A DNA stretch of 64,000 bases from Leisingera thetidis. GTDB taxonomy: Bacteria > Pseudomonadota > Alphaproteobacteria > Rhodobacterales > Rhodobacteraceae. The notes under the pieces were generated by a model. It was not told where the DNA came from. It saw only the letters and a list, made by a program, of their open reading frames with translations, and searched no databases. Numbering within the stretch: position 1 is the first letter of the stretch; every line of letters begins with the position of its first letter. The DNA lies in the NCBI RefSeq assembly GCF_025857195.1, contig NZ_CP109787.1, forward strand, positions 313,501 through 377,500. The letters are read 5' to 3'. Shown here piece by piece: positions 35,539 to 43,976 of this stretch. The position numbers and the translations under genes are program-made.

Positions 35539-35799
35539 GCCCAGGCGGAAGGACCTCTCTCTGTAATGGCCGTGGAGGCAGTTCGCTGACCTCGTAGATA
35601 ATGTTCGGGCTTTCTGCTTGGGATTTGGGATCTCGTATTAAGGACGGTGAGGGCCGCCGGAGCGCGTACCCTGTGTTTGCTATGGAAGAGATCATTTCTT
35701 GACGGCAGAGCCCGTCTGGGCAAACCTGTCAGGGCGTCCGGGGCTCCGGATGCTCCATGACCTGCTGACCTAAGCAGCCGGAATTTCCCGACATAGGAC
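35539..35799 (+). ncRNA. Non-coding right end of the IS1111-type element; candidate bridge RNA region
   Basis: These 261 bases follow the transposase stop and hold no gene. Known biology: IS110-family elements encode a structured bridge RNA in a non-coding end that pairs with donor and target DNA, and in the IS1111 subgroup it sits in the right end. The placement fits, but I cannot verify a fold or the guide loops by eye. Confidence 0.35.
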
Positions 35800-36360
35800 G
35801 TTGTCCACCCTGATCGTCTTCGGTGAACCGCGCCATTCGATGATCTGGTTCAGCGCCCGGACGACGCGTTCGGCGGGTAGCGAGAAGTCGATCTCGATGC
35901 CCAGGCCTTCGCGGTTGAAGTCGTCCAGGACGTTCAACAGCCGGAACTGGCGGCCATCTCCAAGGCGATCCGCCATGAAATCCATGGACCAGACCTCATT
36001 CGCAGCCTGCGGAACCGCCAGCGTTTCGGGCTTGTCCCGCTTCAACCGCTTGCGCGGCTTGATCCTGAGATTCAGCTCCAGTTCGCGGTAGATCCGGTAG
36101 ACCCGCTTGTGGTTCCAGCCATGTCCTTGGACATTGCGCATGTACAGGAAACACAGGCCGAAGCCCCAGGTCTTCTTCGCAGTCGTCAGCCCGAGGAGCA
36201 GATTGGCGATCTGCTCGTTCTCGTCGTCGAGCTTCGGGCTGTAGCGATAGCAGGTCTCGCTGACATCGAATGCTCGGCAGGCCAGCGCAATGCTGACGCC
36301 CTTCATCGCCACCGCTTTCACGGCCAACTCTCGGCGTTGAGCTGGCCGGATCGTTCGATC
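35800..36360 (-). pseudogene. IS3 transposase OrfB, 5' fragment
   Basis: The minus strand encodes [19 protein letters not shown], then [39 protein letters not shown] and the DDE-domain start [28 protein letters not shown]. It stops at TIRVDN where the IS110 element begins. The open frame that continues to 35770 uses IS110 end sequence for its last residues. Confidence 0.85.
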
Positions 36361-36393
36361 CTTCTCTCGAACCAGCGGCGTTCAGGATCTTAC

Positions 36394-36731
36394 TTATCCA
36401 AGCGCCTCCTTGAGCAGGTCGTTCTGCATGCTGACGTCGGCAAACATGCGCTTCAGCCGCCGGTTCTCCTCGGCCATTGCCGCTCGCCATTGTCCTCGGA
36501 CCAATGGCGGACAAAGGCTCGCTCTCACTGATGAGGCTGGCGTCCATGCCGCCATACTTCGCCCGCCATTTGTACAGGGCCGCGCTGGTTCGGCGGGGAA
36601 TTGATCCACTGGATCAATTCCTATTCCACCTCACTCCCGTGCTCTCGGCACAGCTCGGCGGCAGGCACACCGCCTTCCATCTGGCGCAGCACGCCCATGA
36701 TTTGCGCTTCTGTGAACCGTGTCTTCTTCAT
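36394..36731 (-). pseudogene. IS3 OrfA, broken
   Basis: From ATG 36731 the minus strand reads MKKTRFTEAQIMGVLRQMEG and VPAAELCREHG, then hits an early stop in a ~50-nt insertion. The frame resumes as ALYKWRAKYGGMDASLIS, shifts again, and ends with AMAEENRRLKRMFADVSMQ and DLLKEALG. These are the HTH and leucine-zipper parts of OrfA. At least two frame lesions make it non-functional. Confidence 0.82.
36597..36621. repeat. 25-bp perfect palindrome inside the IS3 orfA insertion
   Basis: GGAATTGATCCA, one central base, and TGGATCAATTCC form 12-bp arms. It sits in the short segment that interrupts orfA between the REHG and ALYKW motifs. Confidence 0.85.
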
Positions 36732-36802
36732 CGGAATCTCCTCGTTCATCCTGCCGAGAAAATTCTACTTTCGCATCCCCCTAAGATCGGGGGGGATTAC
36801 CC

Positions 36803-37020
36803 TGTCGCGGGGCTGCTGGAGCTTTTGCGCGACTATTGGCGCGAGGCGCGGCCGGAGGGCTGGCTGTTCCCGGGCAAGCCGAAGATCAACCCGCTGTCAC
36901 CGCGGCAACTGAACCGGGCGTTCACGTCCGCAAAACACATGGCAGGGATCAACAAGCCCGCGACCCTGCACACACTCCGCCAAAGCTTCGCGACGCATCT
37001 GCTGGAGGCGGGAACGGATG
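36803..37020 (+). pseudogene. Tyrosine recombinase fragment of the IS91-associated integrase
   Basis: The frame encodes LLELLRDYWREARPEGWLFPG, LSPRQLNRAFTSAKHMAGI and TLHTLRQSFATHLLEAGTD. That is the catalytic core of the phage-type integrase that accompanies IS91-family elements, with R in HTLR but Q for the next histidine. The N-terminus is lost at the IS3 boundary. The C-terminus with the tyrosine is lost at a junction with IS91 transposase sequence near 37018. Confidence 0.8.
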
Positions 37021-37090
37021 GGCATGACCAGCGTGCTGCATACCTGGGGATTGAGCTACTCCCCGATCGTTGGACAGGATCTGGCGTAAT

Positions 37091-37966
37091 TTAAGCTACT
37101 TTCTGCCGCTGCTGACCAGGTTGGGTTTCGTCTTTTCTCAGCCAATAGACCACGGCAGGAGGCTTGCCGCCAAGGGCGGAATGTGGGCGTTTTCGATTAT
37201 AGAACTCGATCCATCTGCCGACGCCTGCCTTCGCCTCTGATCCAGTCTCCCAAGCGTGCAGGTAGACGCACTCGTATTTCAGACTCCGCCAGAGCCGCTC
37301 GACGAAGATGTTATCGAGGAACCGGCCTTTGCCATCCATCGAGATGCGCACACCGGATCGCCGCAGCCTGTCCGTCCAGGCGAAGGACGTGAACTGGCTG
37401 CCCTGATCTGTATTCATGATCTCGGGCGGACCGAACTTGTGGATGGCCTCGTTCAGCGCCTCGACACAGAAGTCCGCTTCCAGCGTGTTCGAGATGCGCC
37501 AGGCCAGCACCTTGCGGGTGTGCCAGTCAATGATCGCCACCAGATACAGGAACCCCTTGCGCATTGGCAGATAGGTGATGTCTGCCGCCCAGACCTGGTT
37601 CGGGCGCCCCACCCGCAGACCACGCAGCAGATAGGGGTAGGTCTTGTGTCCCTTCGCTGCCTTGCTGGTGTTGGGCTTCTGGTAGATCGACATGAGCCCC
37701 ATCACCCTCATCAGCCGCCTGATCCGCTTTTCGTTCACCAAATGACCCTCATTGCGCAGATGCCAAGTCATCTGCCGCACACCGAAGAACGGCGTTTCCA
37801 GGAACTGTTCGTCGATCCGACGCATCAGCATCAGGTTCAGAGCCGTCTCGCCTTTGGGTTGATAATAGAACGACGACCGCGAGATCGACAGCAGCTTGCA
37901 CTGCTTGCCAATGGGCAGATTGGCATTGGCAGGCTCGATCATTTTCCGCCTCACTTGCCGATCCAC
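37091..37966 (-). CDS. IS3-family transposase OrfB (DDE integrase domain)
   Basis: The 291-residue product has the HTH_21 part (SISRSSFYYQPKGE) and the integrase core NQVWAADITYLPMRKGFLYLVAIID, with D in AADIT. The second aspartate is in MNTDQGSQFTS, and the glutamate in DNIFVERLWRSLKYE. It ends with YNRKRPHSALGGKPPAVVYW. It overlaps orfA by 16 bp in the -1 frame and is expected to be made as an OrfAB fusion. Confidence 0.95.
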   Translation of the reverse strand: MDRQVRRKMIEPANANLPIGKQCKLLSISRSSFYYQPKGETALNLMLMRRIDEQFLETPFFGVRQMTWHLRNEGHLVNEKRIRRLMRVMGLMSIYQKPNTSKAAKGHKTYPYLLRGLRVGRPNQVWAADITYLPMRKGFLYLVAIIDWHTRKVLAWRISNTLEADFCVEALNEAIHKFGPPEIMNTDQGSQFTSFAWTDRLRRSGVRISMDGKGRFLDNIFVERLWRSLKYECVYLHAWETGSEAKAGVGRWIEFYNRKRPHSALGGKPPAVVYWLRKDETQPGQQRQKVA

Positions 37967-38244
37967 GGTTTGAGCTTTCGTGACAAAAAATCGTTGGCAA
38001 CGGCCAGCTCCCCAATCTTAGCGTGCAGCTCTTTGACCTGCTCTTCGTCAATCTCCGGGGTTTTCTTGCCGCCACGCTCGAACACGCCGGACGCGCCCTC
38101 CAGGAGCGCCCGCTTCCAGCTGTGGATCATCGTCGGATGAACGCCAAATTGGCTTGCCAGCTCTGCAACAGTCCGCTCGCCCTTCAAAGCCTCAAGCGCG
38201 ACCTTGGCCTTGAACTCAGGCGAATGGTTCTTCCGTTTCGACAT
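37951..38244 (-). CDS. IS3-family transposase OrfA (HTH)
   Basis: This 97-residue protein reads MSKRKNHSPEFKAKVALEALKG, then ELASQFGVHPTMIHSWKRALLEG, and a coiled-coil tail VKELHAKIGELAVANDFL. Near the end the message has a slippery heptamer T TTT TTG (minus strand 37990-37984) in the right phase for a -1 frameshift into orfB, the standard IS3 mechanism. Confidence 0.93.
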   Translation of the reverse strand: MSKRKNHSPEFKAKVALEALKGERTVAELASQFGVHPTMIHSWKRALLEGASGVFERGGKKTPEIDEEQVKELHAKIGELAVANDFLSRKLKPWIGK

Positions 38245-38324
38245 CTCTGATCTCCTCTGCGTCGAAGATCAACAGACAGCAATTCGTAGCTTACGTCAGT
38301 GTCCGAAATTCAGGGGGTAGCTCA

Positions 38325-39088
38325 GATCGGCGCTGACCCATCACCCCCACATCCCTATGATCGTGCCCGGCGGCGGCCTGTTGCCGGGCGGCACAAGAGG
38401 GATCGCCTGCCGGCCTGGGGTCTTCCTGCATGTGCGGGTCCTGTCGCGCTTGTTCCGGCAGCTGTTTCTGGAGGGGCTTATGGCGCTTCACCGCGCCGGG
38501 GAACTGGCCTTATTCGGCGGCCTGGAACCGCTGGCGCAGGCCGATGCCTGCGCAGGGTGGCTGGCTCCTTTGCGCAAGTCCGAATGAATGGTCATCGTGC
38601 CGGAGGCGCGTCTTCGACACGACGCCAAACCGCCCTTCGGAGGCCCGGAAGCCGTGCTCGCCTATCTCAGCCGGTACACCCACAGGGTGGCCATCTCGAA
38701 CCACCGCCTCGTCAGCGCCGACGCGGGCACCGTGGCATCCCGTTGGCAGGACTACCGCATCAAGTCCGGCGACCGGCAGAAGGTCATGCGTTTGGCCACG
38801 CCCGAGTTCATCCGCCGCTTCCTGATCCACGTCCTGCCCGATGGATTCCACCGCATCCGGCACTACGGCTTGCTCGCCTCAGCGCAGCGCAAGGCCAACA
38901 TCGCGCGGTGCCGTGCCCTGCTCGGAGCAATGAGCCCGGCACAAGAACCGGCAGAAGCCGCCGAGGTCCTCCCGCTCACCCTGCGTGAGCCATGCCCCTG
39001 CTGTGGCGGGACAATGCGCATCGTCGAGATCTTCCGCCGCGGTCAGAAGCCGTCATCTCGAGCACCCCCCCGGGAGCAGGCCGCATGA
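38325..39088 (+). pseudogene. IS91-family transposase (Y2_Tnp) remnant
   Basis: Before the IS3 insertion the frame read GMTSVLHTWG (37022-37051) directly into SALTHHPHIPMIVPGGG, a hallmark IS91 transposase region. It goes on with RVLSRLFRQLFLEGLMALHRAG and WLAPLRKSE. A 39-nt segment beginning with TGA (38585) replaces the usual 12 nt, after which KPPFGGPEAVLAYLSRYTHRVAISN and the C-terminal cysteine motif CPCCGGTMRI follow to 39088. The N-terminal zinc-finger part is missing. It is interrupted by the IS3 element, an in-frame stop and the upstream deletion. Confidence 0.88.
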
Positions 39089-39251
39089 CGCAACGCCCGT
39101 CTAAACGCGCGAAACTCACCAGCTGCCGCCCGCAGGCACCCCGCCGTCACGCAGCGGCCCGCATCGAAAAACCTTCAGGTTTCCGGCCATTCGCTGCGTT
39201 CTGCCTGAACGTCCGCTCCCCACCTTCAGCAATAGATGCGCGTGGCTTTGT

Positions 39252-41279
39252 TCAGACCAAATTGCAAATACGCAAGGCGTCGAGAATTGCGGCGTGCATA
39301 TTGCGACCTGCAACTGCGTCACCAATGCGAGCCAGATGAAACTGGCCGGTCTGCTCTTCGTCCTTGAACGGGAACACGCCATTGATCAGCGCTTTGTGGT
39401 CGATCTGTCCAAGGTTTCGCGAGCTTGGCTTAAGGTCATGATAGAGCTCATCTATCGGGGTCAAGCCATGCTCGACGACCACGTGGTCGACAAAACGTTC
39501 GGTGATTTCGCCCGTCAATACATGGCGCAGGCAGACGCGAACCCGGTTTCCCTCGCGTGTCAGAGTGTGGAGTTCCTGAAGGCAGGTGAAGGTAACGCCA
39601 TTGGCGGCCAGATCGCGCAAGGCGACGGCTGAGGTCGTCGGGCCAAGGTCATGCAGAAGCGCCCGGTCGGGGGTCACGAGCTCGACGCTGTGACCGGCGC
39701 CTGCGAGCGTGTCGGCCGTGACCGCGGCGGGGTGGTCGCCGACCTCGTCGAACAAAAGCACCTCGCCCGAGACACGCGCTTCTCCGGAAAGCACCTCCCA
39801 GCTGGAGAGCGCCAGTTCGCCGCCGGGGATGAGCAATGGCCCGGGCCAGCCGCCGGTGGCAATGATGACCAGATCGGGGGCCTCCGCGAGCACGTCACCG
39901 GCTTCGGCATAGGTATTCAGGCGGAGGCCGACGCCGAGGGCGGTCACCTCGGAAATCAGCCAGTCGGCAACCCCCCAAACCTGCCTGCGCGTCATGCCCT
40001 TGGCGGCCAGAACGAGCTGCCCGCCCAGCCGGTCTGACGCCTCGAACAGAACAACATCGTGACCGCGCAGGGCACTGACCCGCGCGGCCTCCAGCCCGGC
40101 AGGCCCGCCGCCGACGACAACCACCTTCCTTTGTGTGCCGCTGGTCGGAATGACATGGGGCAAAGCTTGTTCGCGCCCGGTGGCGGCATTGTGCCCGCAT
40201 ACGGCGGGCTTGCCCTGATTGACCCGGTCCACGCAATACCCGAGGCCGACGCAGGGGCGGATGCGTTCCTCCTCCCCGCGTGAAAGTTTCGCCACCAGAT
40301 AGGGATCCGCCATTTGGGCGCGCGTCATGCCCACCAGATCGACATGGCCGCCGGAAACCGCGTGGCGGGCGGTTGCAATGTCGGCGATGCCGCCTGCGTG
40401 CAGAACCGGCAGGCTGACGGCCTCGCGAATGCGTCCGGCCACGGTGATATGCGGGGCGGCGGGCAGGCCCATAGGACGCACCCATTCCGCAAGACCAAGG
40501 TCATCGTAGGGCGCCCCGGCCAGGATGTTGAGCAGGTCGACATGGCAACTGTCCTCCAGCATCCGGGCGGCGGCGACGCAGTCCTCGGCGTTCAGCCCGC
40601 CCTCGGTCAATTCATCGCCGGTGATGCGCATGGACAGTATGAACTTCGGGCCGACCTCTGCGCGCACGGCGTCCAGAACCTGCAGGGTGAGGCGCATGCG
40701 GTTCTCCAACGGTCCACCATAGTCATCGTCGCGTTGGTTGGTCAGGGGGGACAGAAACTGGCCCAGCAGGTGCGAGTGGGACAGAAGCTCGATCCCATCG
40801 AACCGGCCTTGCTGACAGCGCCGCGCCGCGGCGGCAAAATCGCCGATCACCCGGTCGATGTCCTCTTGTTCCATCACTTTGGGAAAGGCGCGGTGTGCGC
40901 GTTCGCGGACTCCGGAGGGTGCCAGAACCGGCAGCCAATGCCCATCGTCCCAAGCGGTTCGGCGGCCCATATGGGTGATCTGGCACATGACAGCGGCCCC
41001 GTGCGCGTGAACGCCATCCGTAAGCTTCCGGAACCAGGGAATGATACTGTCGTCGCCAGCATAGAGCTGGCCGAACACAGAGGGGCTGTCGGGGGCGATA
41101 TTGGTCGATCCTCCGACCATGGTCAGGGCAACGCCACCCTTGGCCTTCTCTTCGTGATACAGCCTGTAGCGGTCCCGCGGGTGGCCGTCCTCGACATAGT
41201 TGGGCGCATGAGATGTGCTTACGATACGGTTGCGCAGCGTCAGGTGCTTGAGCTGAAACGGATCAAGTAGTTTGGCCAC
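39252..41279 (-). CDS. NADH:flavin oxidoreductase of the trimethylamine dehydrogenase / N-methylproline demethylase type
   Basis: The 675-residue protein has an N-terminal OYE-type TIM barrel (LLDPFQLKHLTLRNRIVSTSHAPNY, FDGIELLSHSHLLGQFLSPLTNQRDDDYGG) and a cysteine cluster (RPCVGLGYCVDRV, AVCGHN) expected to hold a 4Fe-4S centre. The C-terminal FAD/NAD half starts KVVVVGGGPAGLEAARVSALRG. This architecture is shared by trimethylamine, dimethylamine and histamine dehydrogenases and by proteins annotated as N-methylproline demethylase. The proC, alcohol dehydrogenase and Lrp neighbours favour a proline-betaine or methylated amine pathway, by inference. The gene is intact. Confidence 0.88.
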   Translation of the reverse strand: MAKLLDPFQLKHLTLRNRIVSTSHAPNYVEDGHPRDRYRLYHEEKAKGGVALTMVGGSTNIAPDSPSVFGQLYAGDDSIIPWFRKLTDGVHAHGAAVMCQITHMGRRTAWDDGHWLPVLAPSGVRERAHRAFPKVMEQEDIDRVIGDFAAAARRCQQGRFDGIELLSHSHLLGQFLSPLTNQRDDDYGGPLENRMRLTLQVLDAVRAEVGPKFILSMRITGDELTEGGLNAEDCVAAARMLEDSCHVDLLNILAGAPYDDLGLAEWVRPMGLPAAPHITVAGRIREAVSLPVLHAGGIADIATARHAVSGGHVDLVGMTRAQMADPYLVAKLSRGEEERIRPCVGLGYCVDRVNQGKPAVCGHNAATGREQALPHVIPTSGTQRKVVVVGGGPAGLEAARVSALRGHDVVLFEASDRLGGQLVLAAKGMTRRQVWGVADWLISEVTALGVGLRLNTYAEAGDVLAEAPDLVIIATGGWPGPLLIPGGELALSSWEVLSGEARVSGEVLLFDEVGDHPAAVTADTLAGAGHSVELVTPDRALLHDLGPTTSAVALRDLAANGVTFTCLQELHTLTREGNRVRVCLRHVLTGEITERFVDHVVVEHGLTPIDELYHDLKPSSRNLGQIDHKALINGVFPFKDEEQTGQFHLARIGDAVAGRNMHAAILDALRICNLV

Positions 41280-41584
41280 GATTATTTCCCTTCGGTCACA
41301 CCATCAGTTTAAAAGCCGCTCTGCGTCGGGGCCGCTGACCCGCTGCAATGCCTGAAGAGGTACGTTATTGAAGGTATGCTACTTGTGAAGCTCGTATGAG
41401 ATTTCACCGCTTCCGACACGGAGCCACAAAAAGACGACCAGACCAAGTGGCACAAATGTGGAAGCTTCGTTAGACAGAGACGGAGACTTGACACTCGCCG
41501 CACGATCCACCAAGCGCGGCAAAGGGCCGAAAGCGTCAAGGACGCCAAACAGGCTCTCCGATTTTCGACTGAACAGCAGGCTCC
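41280..41584. other. Intergenic region, no gene recognised
   Basis: These 305 bases separate the flavoprotein gene from the 3' end of the Lrp gene, both on the minus strand. Short frames are present, none supported. Confidence 0.5.
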
Positions 41585-42064
41585 TCAATTGCCGGCAGCT
41601 GACGTTACTGGCAACTTGCTCGACGCCTTCATCTCCTTCAGCGACAGGTTGGAGCGGATGCTGGTCACCCCGGGCAGCCGCCGCAACGTGCTGTCGACGA
41701 AGACGCTGTAATCGTCGAGGTCCCGCGCCACCACGATCAGCAGGAAATCGTCCGCTCCAGTGGTGTTGTGGCAGGCAAGGATGTTCGGCGTCGTTTGCAC
41801 GATACGCTGGAACTCGGCGGTGGCCGCCTGGTCGTGCTCGGAGCAGCGCAGCTGGACGAAGGCCATGACGCCGAGGCCCAGTTTCCGGCGGTTCAGATTG
41901 GCCTGGTAGCCTTCGATGATGCCGCTTTCCTCGAGCCGCTTCAGCCTTCGCCAGCAGGGAGTTTCGCTCATCCCGATGCGTTCGGCGAGCTTGGCATTGG
42001 TCATTCGGCCGTCGTCTTGCAGCAGGGTCAGAAGCGCGGCGTTGACGCCGTCGATCTCGGGCAT
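41585..42064 (-). CDS. Lrp/AsnC-family transcriptional regulator
   Basis: The start is ATG 42064; the much longer open frame upstream is an artefact of high G+C. The 159-residue protein has the [43 protein letters not shown] and the RAM domain with [14 protein letters not shown] and [17 protein letters not shown]. It is divergent from the alcohol dehydrogenase gene (141 bp) and probably regulates it and the neighbouring amino-acid genes in response to an amino acid. Confidence 0.93.
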   Translation of the reverse strand: MPEIDGVNAALLTLLQDDGRMTNAKLAERIGMSETPCWRRLKRLEESGIIEGYQANLNRRKLGLGVMAFVQLRCSEHDQAATAEFQRIVQTTPNILACHNTTGADDFLLIVVARDLDDYSVFVDSTLRRLPGVTSIRSNLSLKEMKASSKLPVTSAAGN

Positions 42065-42205
42065 GGGGCGGATTCTTTCTCGATGCGGGGCGTTCATAGG
42101 GGGTGCTGCCCCAAATATTGCTCCAGTGAAGAAGAATGGCAAAGGTATTCCACGTGCCGGGCGGTAATCTGCCCTCGAAATCCCCGCAAGCTGAAAGTCC
42201 CTGCC

Positions 42206-43243
42206 ATGAAAGCCGTCCTTTTCGAAAAGTTCCAGGAAGCCCCCAAGCTCACGACCGTAGTCGATCCGACGCCCGAGCCGCATGGCGTGGTGCTCAAGGT
42301 GGCCGCGACCGGAGTCTGCCGAAGCGACTGGCACGGCTGGATGGGCCATGACAGCGGCATCGACCTGCCGCATGTGCCGGGGCACGAGCTGGCCGGAGTG
42401 GTCGAGGCCGTCGGCAAGGACGTGAAGAACTGGAAGCCCGGCGACAAGGTCACCGTGCCCTTCATCTGCGGCTGCGGCAGCTGCTCGGAATGTCACTCCG
42501 GCAACCAGCAGGTCTGCCTGCACCAGGAACAGCCGGGCTTTACCCACTGGGGGTCGTTTGCGGAATATGTGCCGATCCATCAGGCAGACCTGAACCTCGT
42601 GGCGCTGCCCGAGACGATGGATTTTGCCACCGCTGCCAGCCTCGGCTGTCGCTTTGCCACCTCGTTCCGGGCGGTGATTGATCAAGGCAAGGTCAGCGCG
42701 GGCCAGTGGGTGGCGGTGCATGGCTGTGGCGGCGTGGGCCTCTCGGCGGTGATGATTGCGGCGGCAGCGGGGGCGAATGTAATCGGCGTGGACCTCGACC
42801 CGGCCAAGCTGGCCTTGGCGAAGGAGCTTGGCGCCGTTACGGTCATCAACGGCAAGGAAGCAGACGTGCCCGCCGCCATCCGGGAGATCACCAAGGGTGG
42901 CGCGCATGTCTCCCTCGACGCTTTGGGGCACCCCGTGACCATGACGAACTCGATCCTCTGCCTGCGGCCGCGCGGAAAGCACGTGCAGGTGGGGCTGATG
43001 CTGGGCGAGCACGCAGCCCCCGCGATCCCGATGCCGAAGATCGTCGGGCAGGAAATCGAACTTCTCGGTTCGCACGGGATGCAGGCGCATCGCTACGGCG
43101 CAATGCTGGACATGGTGGCGAGCGGACGGCTCGATCCGGCGCGGCTGGTGGGGCAGCAGATCAGCCTTGCAGAGGCGCCACAGGCCCTGATGGAGATGGA
43201 CAGGTTCCAGTCGGTCGGCGCCACCGTCATCACCCGGTTCTGA
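42206..43243 (+). CDS. Zinc-dependent alcohol dehydrogenase
   Basis: This 345-residue medium-chain dehydrogenase has the catalytic zinc ligands in [13 protein letters not shown] and the GHE motif ([14 protein letters not shown]). The structural zinc site is [17 protein letters not shown], and the NAD-binding fold is [25 protein letters not shown] 42206 is the start, as the frame upstream overlaps the Lrp gene. It oxidises an alcohol or an aldehyde adduct; a link to formaldehyde or to amine breakdown is only suggested by context. It is followed after 3 bp by the broken proC gene. Confidence 0.93.
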   Translation: MKAVLFEKFQEAPKLTTVVDPTPEPHGVVLKVAATGVCRSDWHGWMGHDSGIDLPHVPGHELAGVVEAVGKDVKNWKPGDKVTVPFICGCGSCSECHSGNQQVCLHQEQPGFTHWGSFAEYVPIHQADLNLVALPETMDFATAASLGCRFATSFRAVIDQGKVSAGQWVAVHGCGGVGLSAVMIAAAAGANVIGVDLDPAKLALAKELGAVTVINGKEADVPAAIREITKGGAHVSLDALGHPVTMTNSILCLRPRGKHVQVGLMLGEHAAPAIPMPKIVGQEIELLGSHGMQAHRYGAMLDMVASGRLDPARLVGQQISLAEAPQALMEMDRFQSVGATVITRF

Positions 43244-43246
43244 GAC

Positions 43247-43976
43247 ATGGAGACCATCGCATTCATCGGCGGGCTGATCGTCCAAGGCATGGCACCGGCG
43301 CAGATCACCGTCATCGATCCCGGCGCGGACCAGCGGGCGCACTTGCAGGCGAGCTAGGGTGTTCGCACCACGGTCGGTGTAGCAGCGGGATGCGCCGAAG
43401 CGGACACCGTGGACCTTGCGGTCAAGCCGCAGGTCATCCCGCATGTGGCCGAGCGGGTCGTGGGCGCGCTGAAGGGCAAGCTGTTGATCAGCATCGCGGC
43501 GGGGGTGCCGATAGCCCGGCTCAAGGCGCTCTTCGGGCCCATGGCCATCGTCCGGACCATGCCGAACACCCCGGACTTGCTGGGGCTCGGCGCGACGGGG
43601 AGCTTCGCCAATGACCGCGTTGATGCGGCGCAGCGCGCCCGCGCTCGGACCATCGTCGAAGCCTTTGGTCTTTGCGTCGGCCTCCCGCGCGAAGACCTGC
43701 TGGATGCGGTCACAGCCGTCTCCGGCAGCGGCCCGGCCTATTTTTTCCTGTTGGTCGAAGAGATGATCCGCGCCGGCGTCACCCTCGGCCTTATGCGCGA
43801 AGATGCCACCGCGCTGACCCTGCAAACCGCGCTTGGCGCGGCCTCCATGGCCGCTCAGGGCAACGTGCCGCCCGAGGAACTGCGCCGCAGGGTGACCTCG
43901 CCCAATGGCACGACCCACGCCGCCATTACCTCGATACAGCAGGATGGCTTGACGGACATGATCTCGCGCGCGATGA
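43247..43976 (+). pseudogene. Pyrroline-5-carboxylate reductase (proC) remnant
   Basis: The frame begins METIAFIGG, but the segment that should read GGGNMA up to GGLI is deleted, joining IAFIGG to LIVQGMAPAQITVIDPG. An in-frame TAG follows at 43354-43356. After it the reading continues as TVDLAVKPQVIPHVAERVVGAL, IVRTMPNTPDLLGLGATG and the signature VSGSGPAYFFLLVEEMI, up to LTDMISRAMTA. The last ~15 residues are replaced by aminotransferase sequence. Three lesions make it inactive. Confidence 0.88.

Larger units (their letters stand above)
34132..35799 (+). mobile_element. IS110-family element, IS1111 subgroup, inserted in IS3 orfB
   Basis: The boundaries are set by the interrupted IS3 reading frame (VDN / GPEY). 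Symmetric subterminal inverted repeats GTCGGGAA (34139-34146) and TTCCCGAC (35785-35792) each lie 7 bp from an end, a hallmark of the IS1111 subgroup. There are no terminal repeats and no clear target duplication, as usual. The transposase lies on the + strand, with a 137-nt left and a 261-nt right non-coding end. Confidence 0.82.
33821..36802 (-). mobile_element. IS3-family element (degenerate), split by an IS110-family insertion
   Basis: The ends GGTAATCCCCC (from 33821) and its complement GGGGGATTACC (to 36802) are the terminal inverted repeats. After removing the 1668-bp IS110 insert the element is about 1314 bp, the right size for IS3. Its orfA and orfB lie on the minus strand and are both broken. 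No target duplication is seen: the left flank is the direct repeat and the right flank is an integrase fragment, so a deletion has probably affected one side. Confidence 0.8.
37052..38324 (-). mobile_element. Complete IS3-family element (second copy, different type)
   Basis: 25-bp terminal inverted repeats run from TGAGCTACTCCCC (37052-37076) to GGGGGTAGCTCA (38300-38324). They are flanked by a 3-bp target duplication, GAT at 37049-37051 and 38325-38327. The 1273-bp element carries intact orfA and orfB on the minus strand and is inserted in the IS91 transposase remnant. It looks recent and potentially active. Confidence 0.92.
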
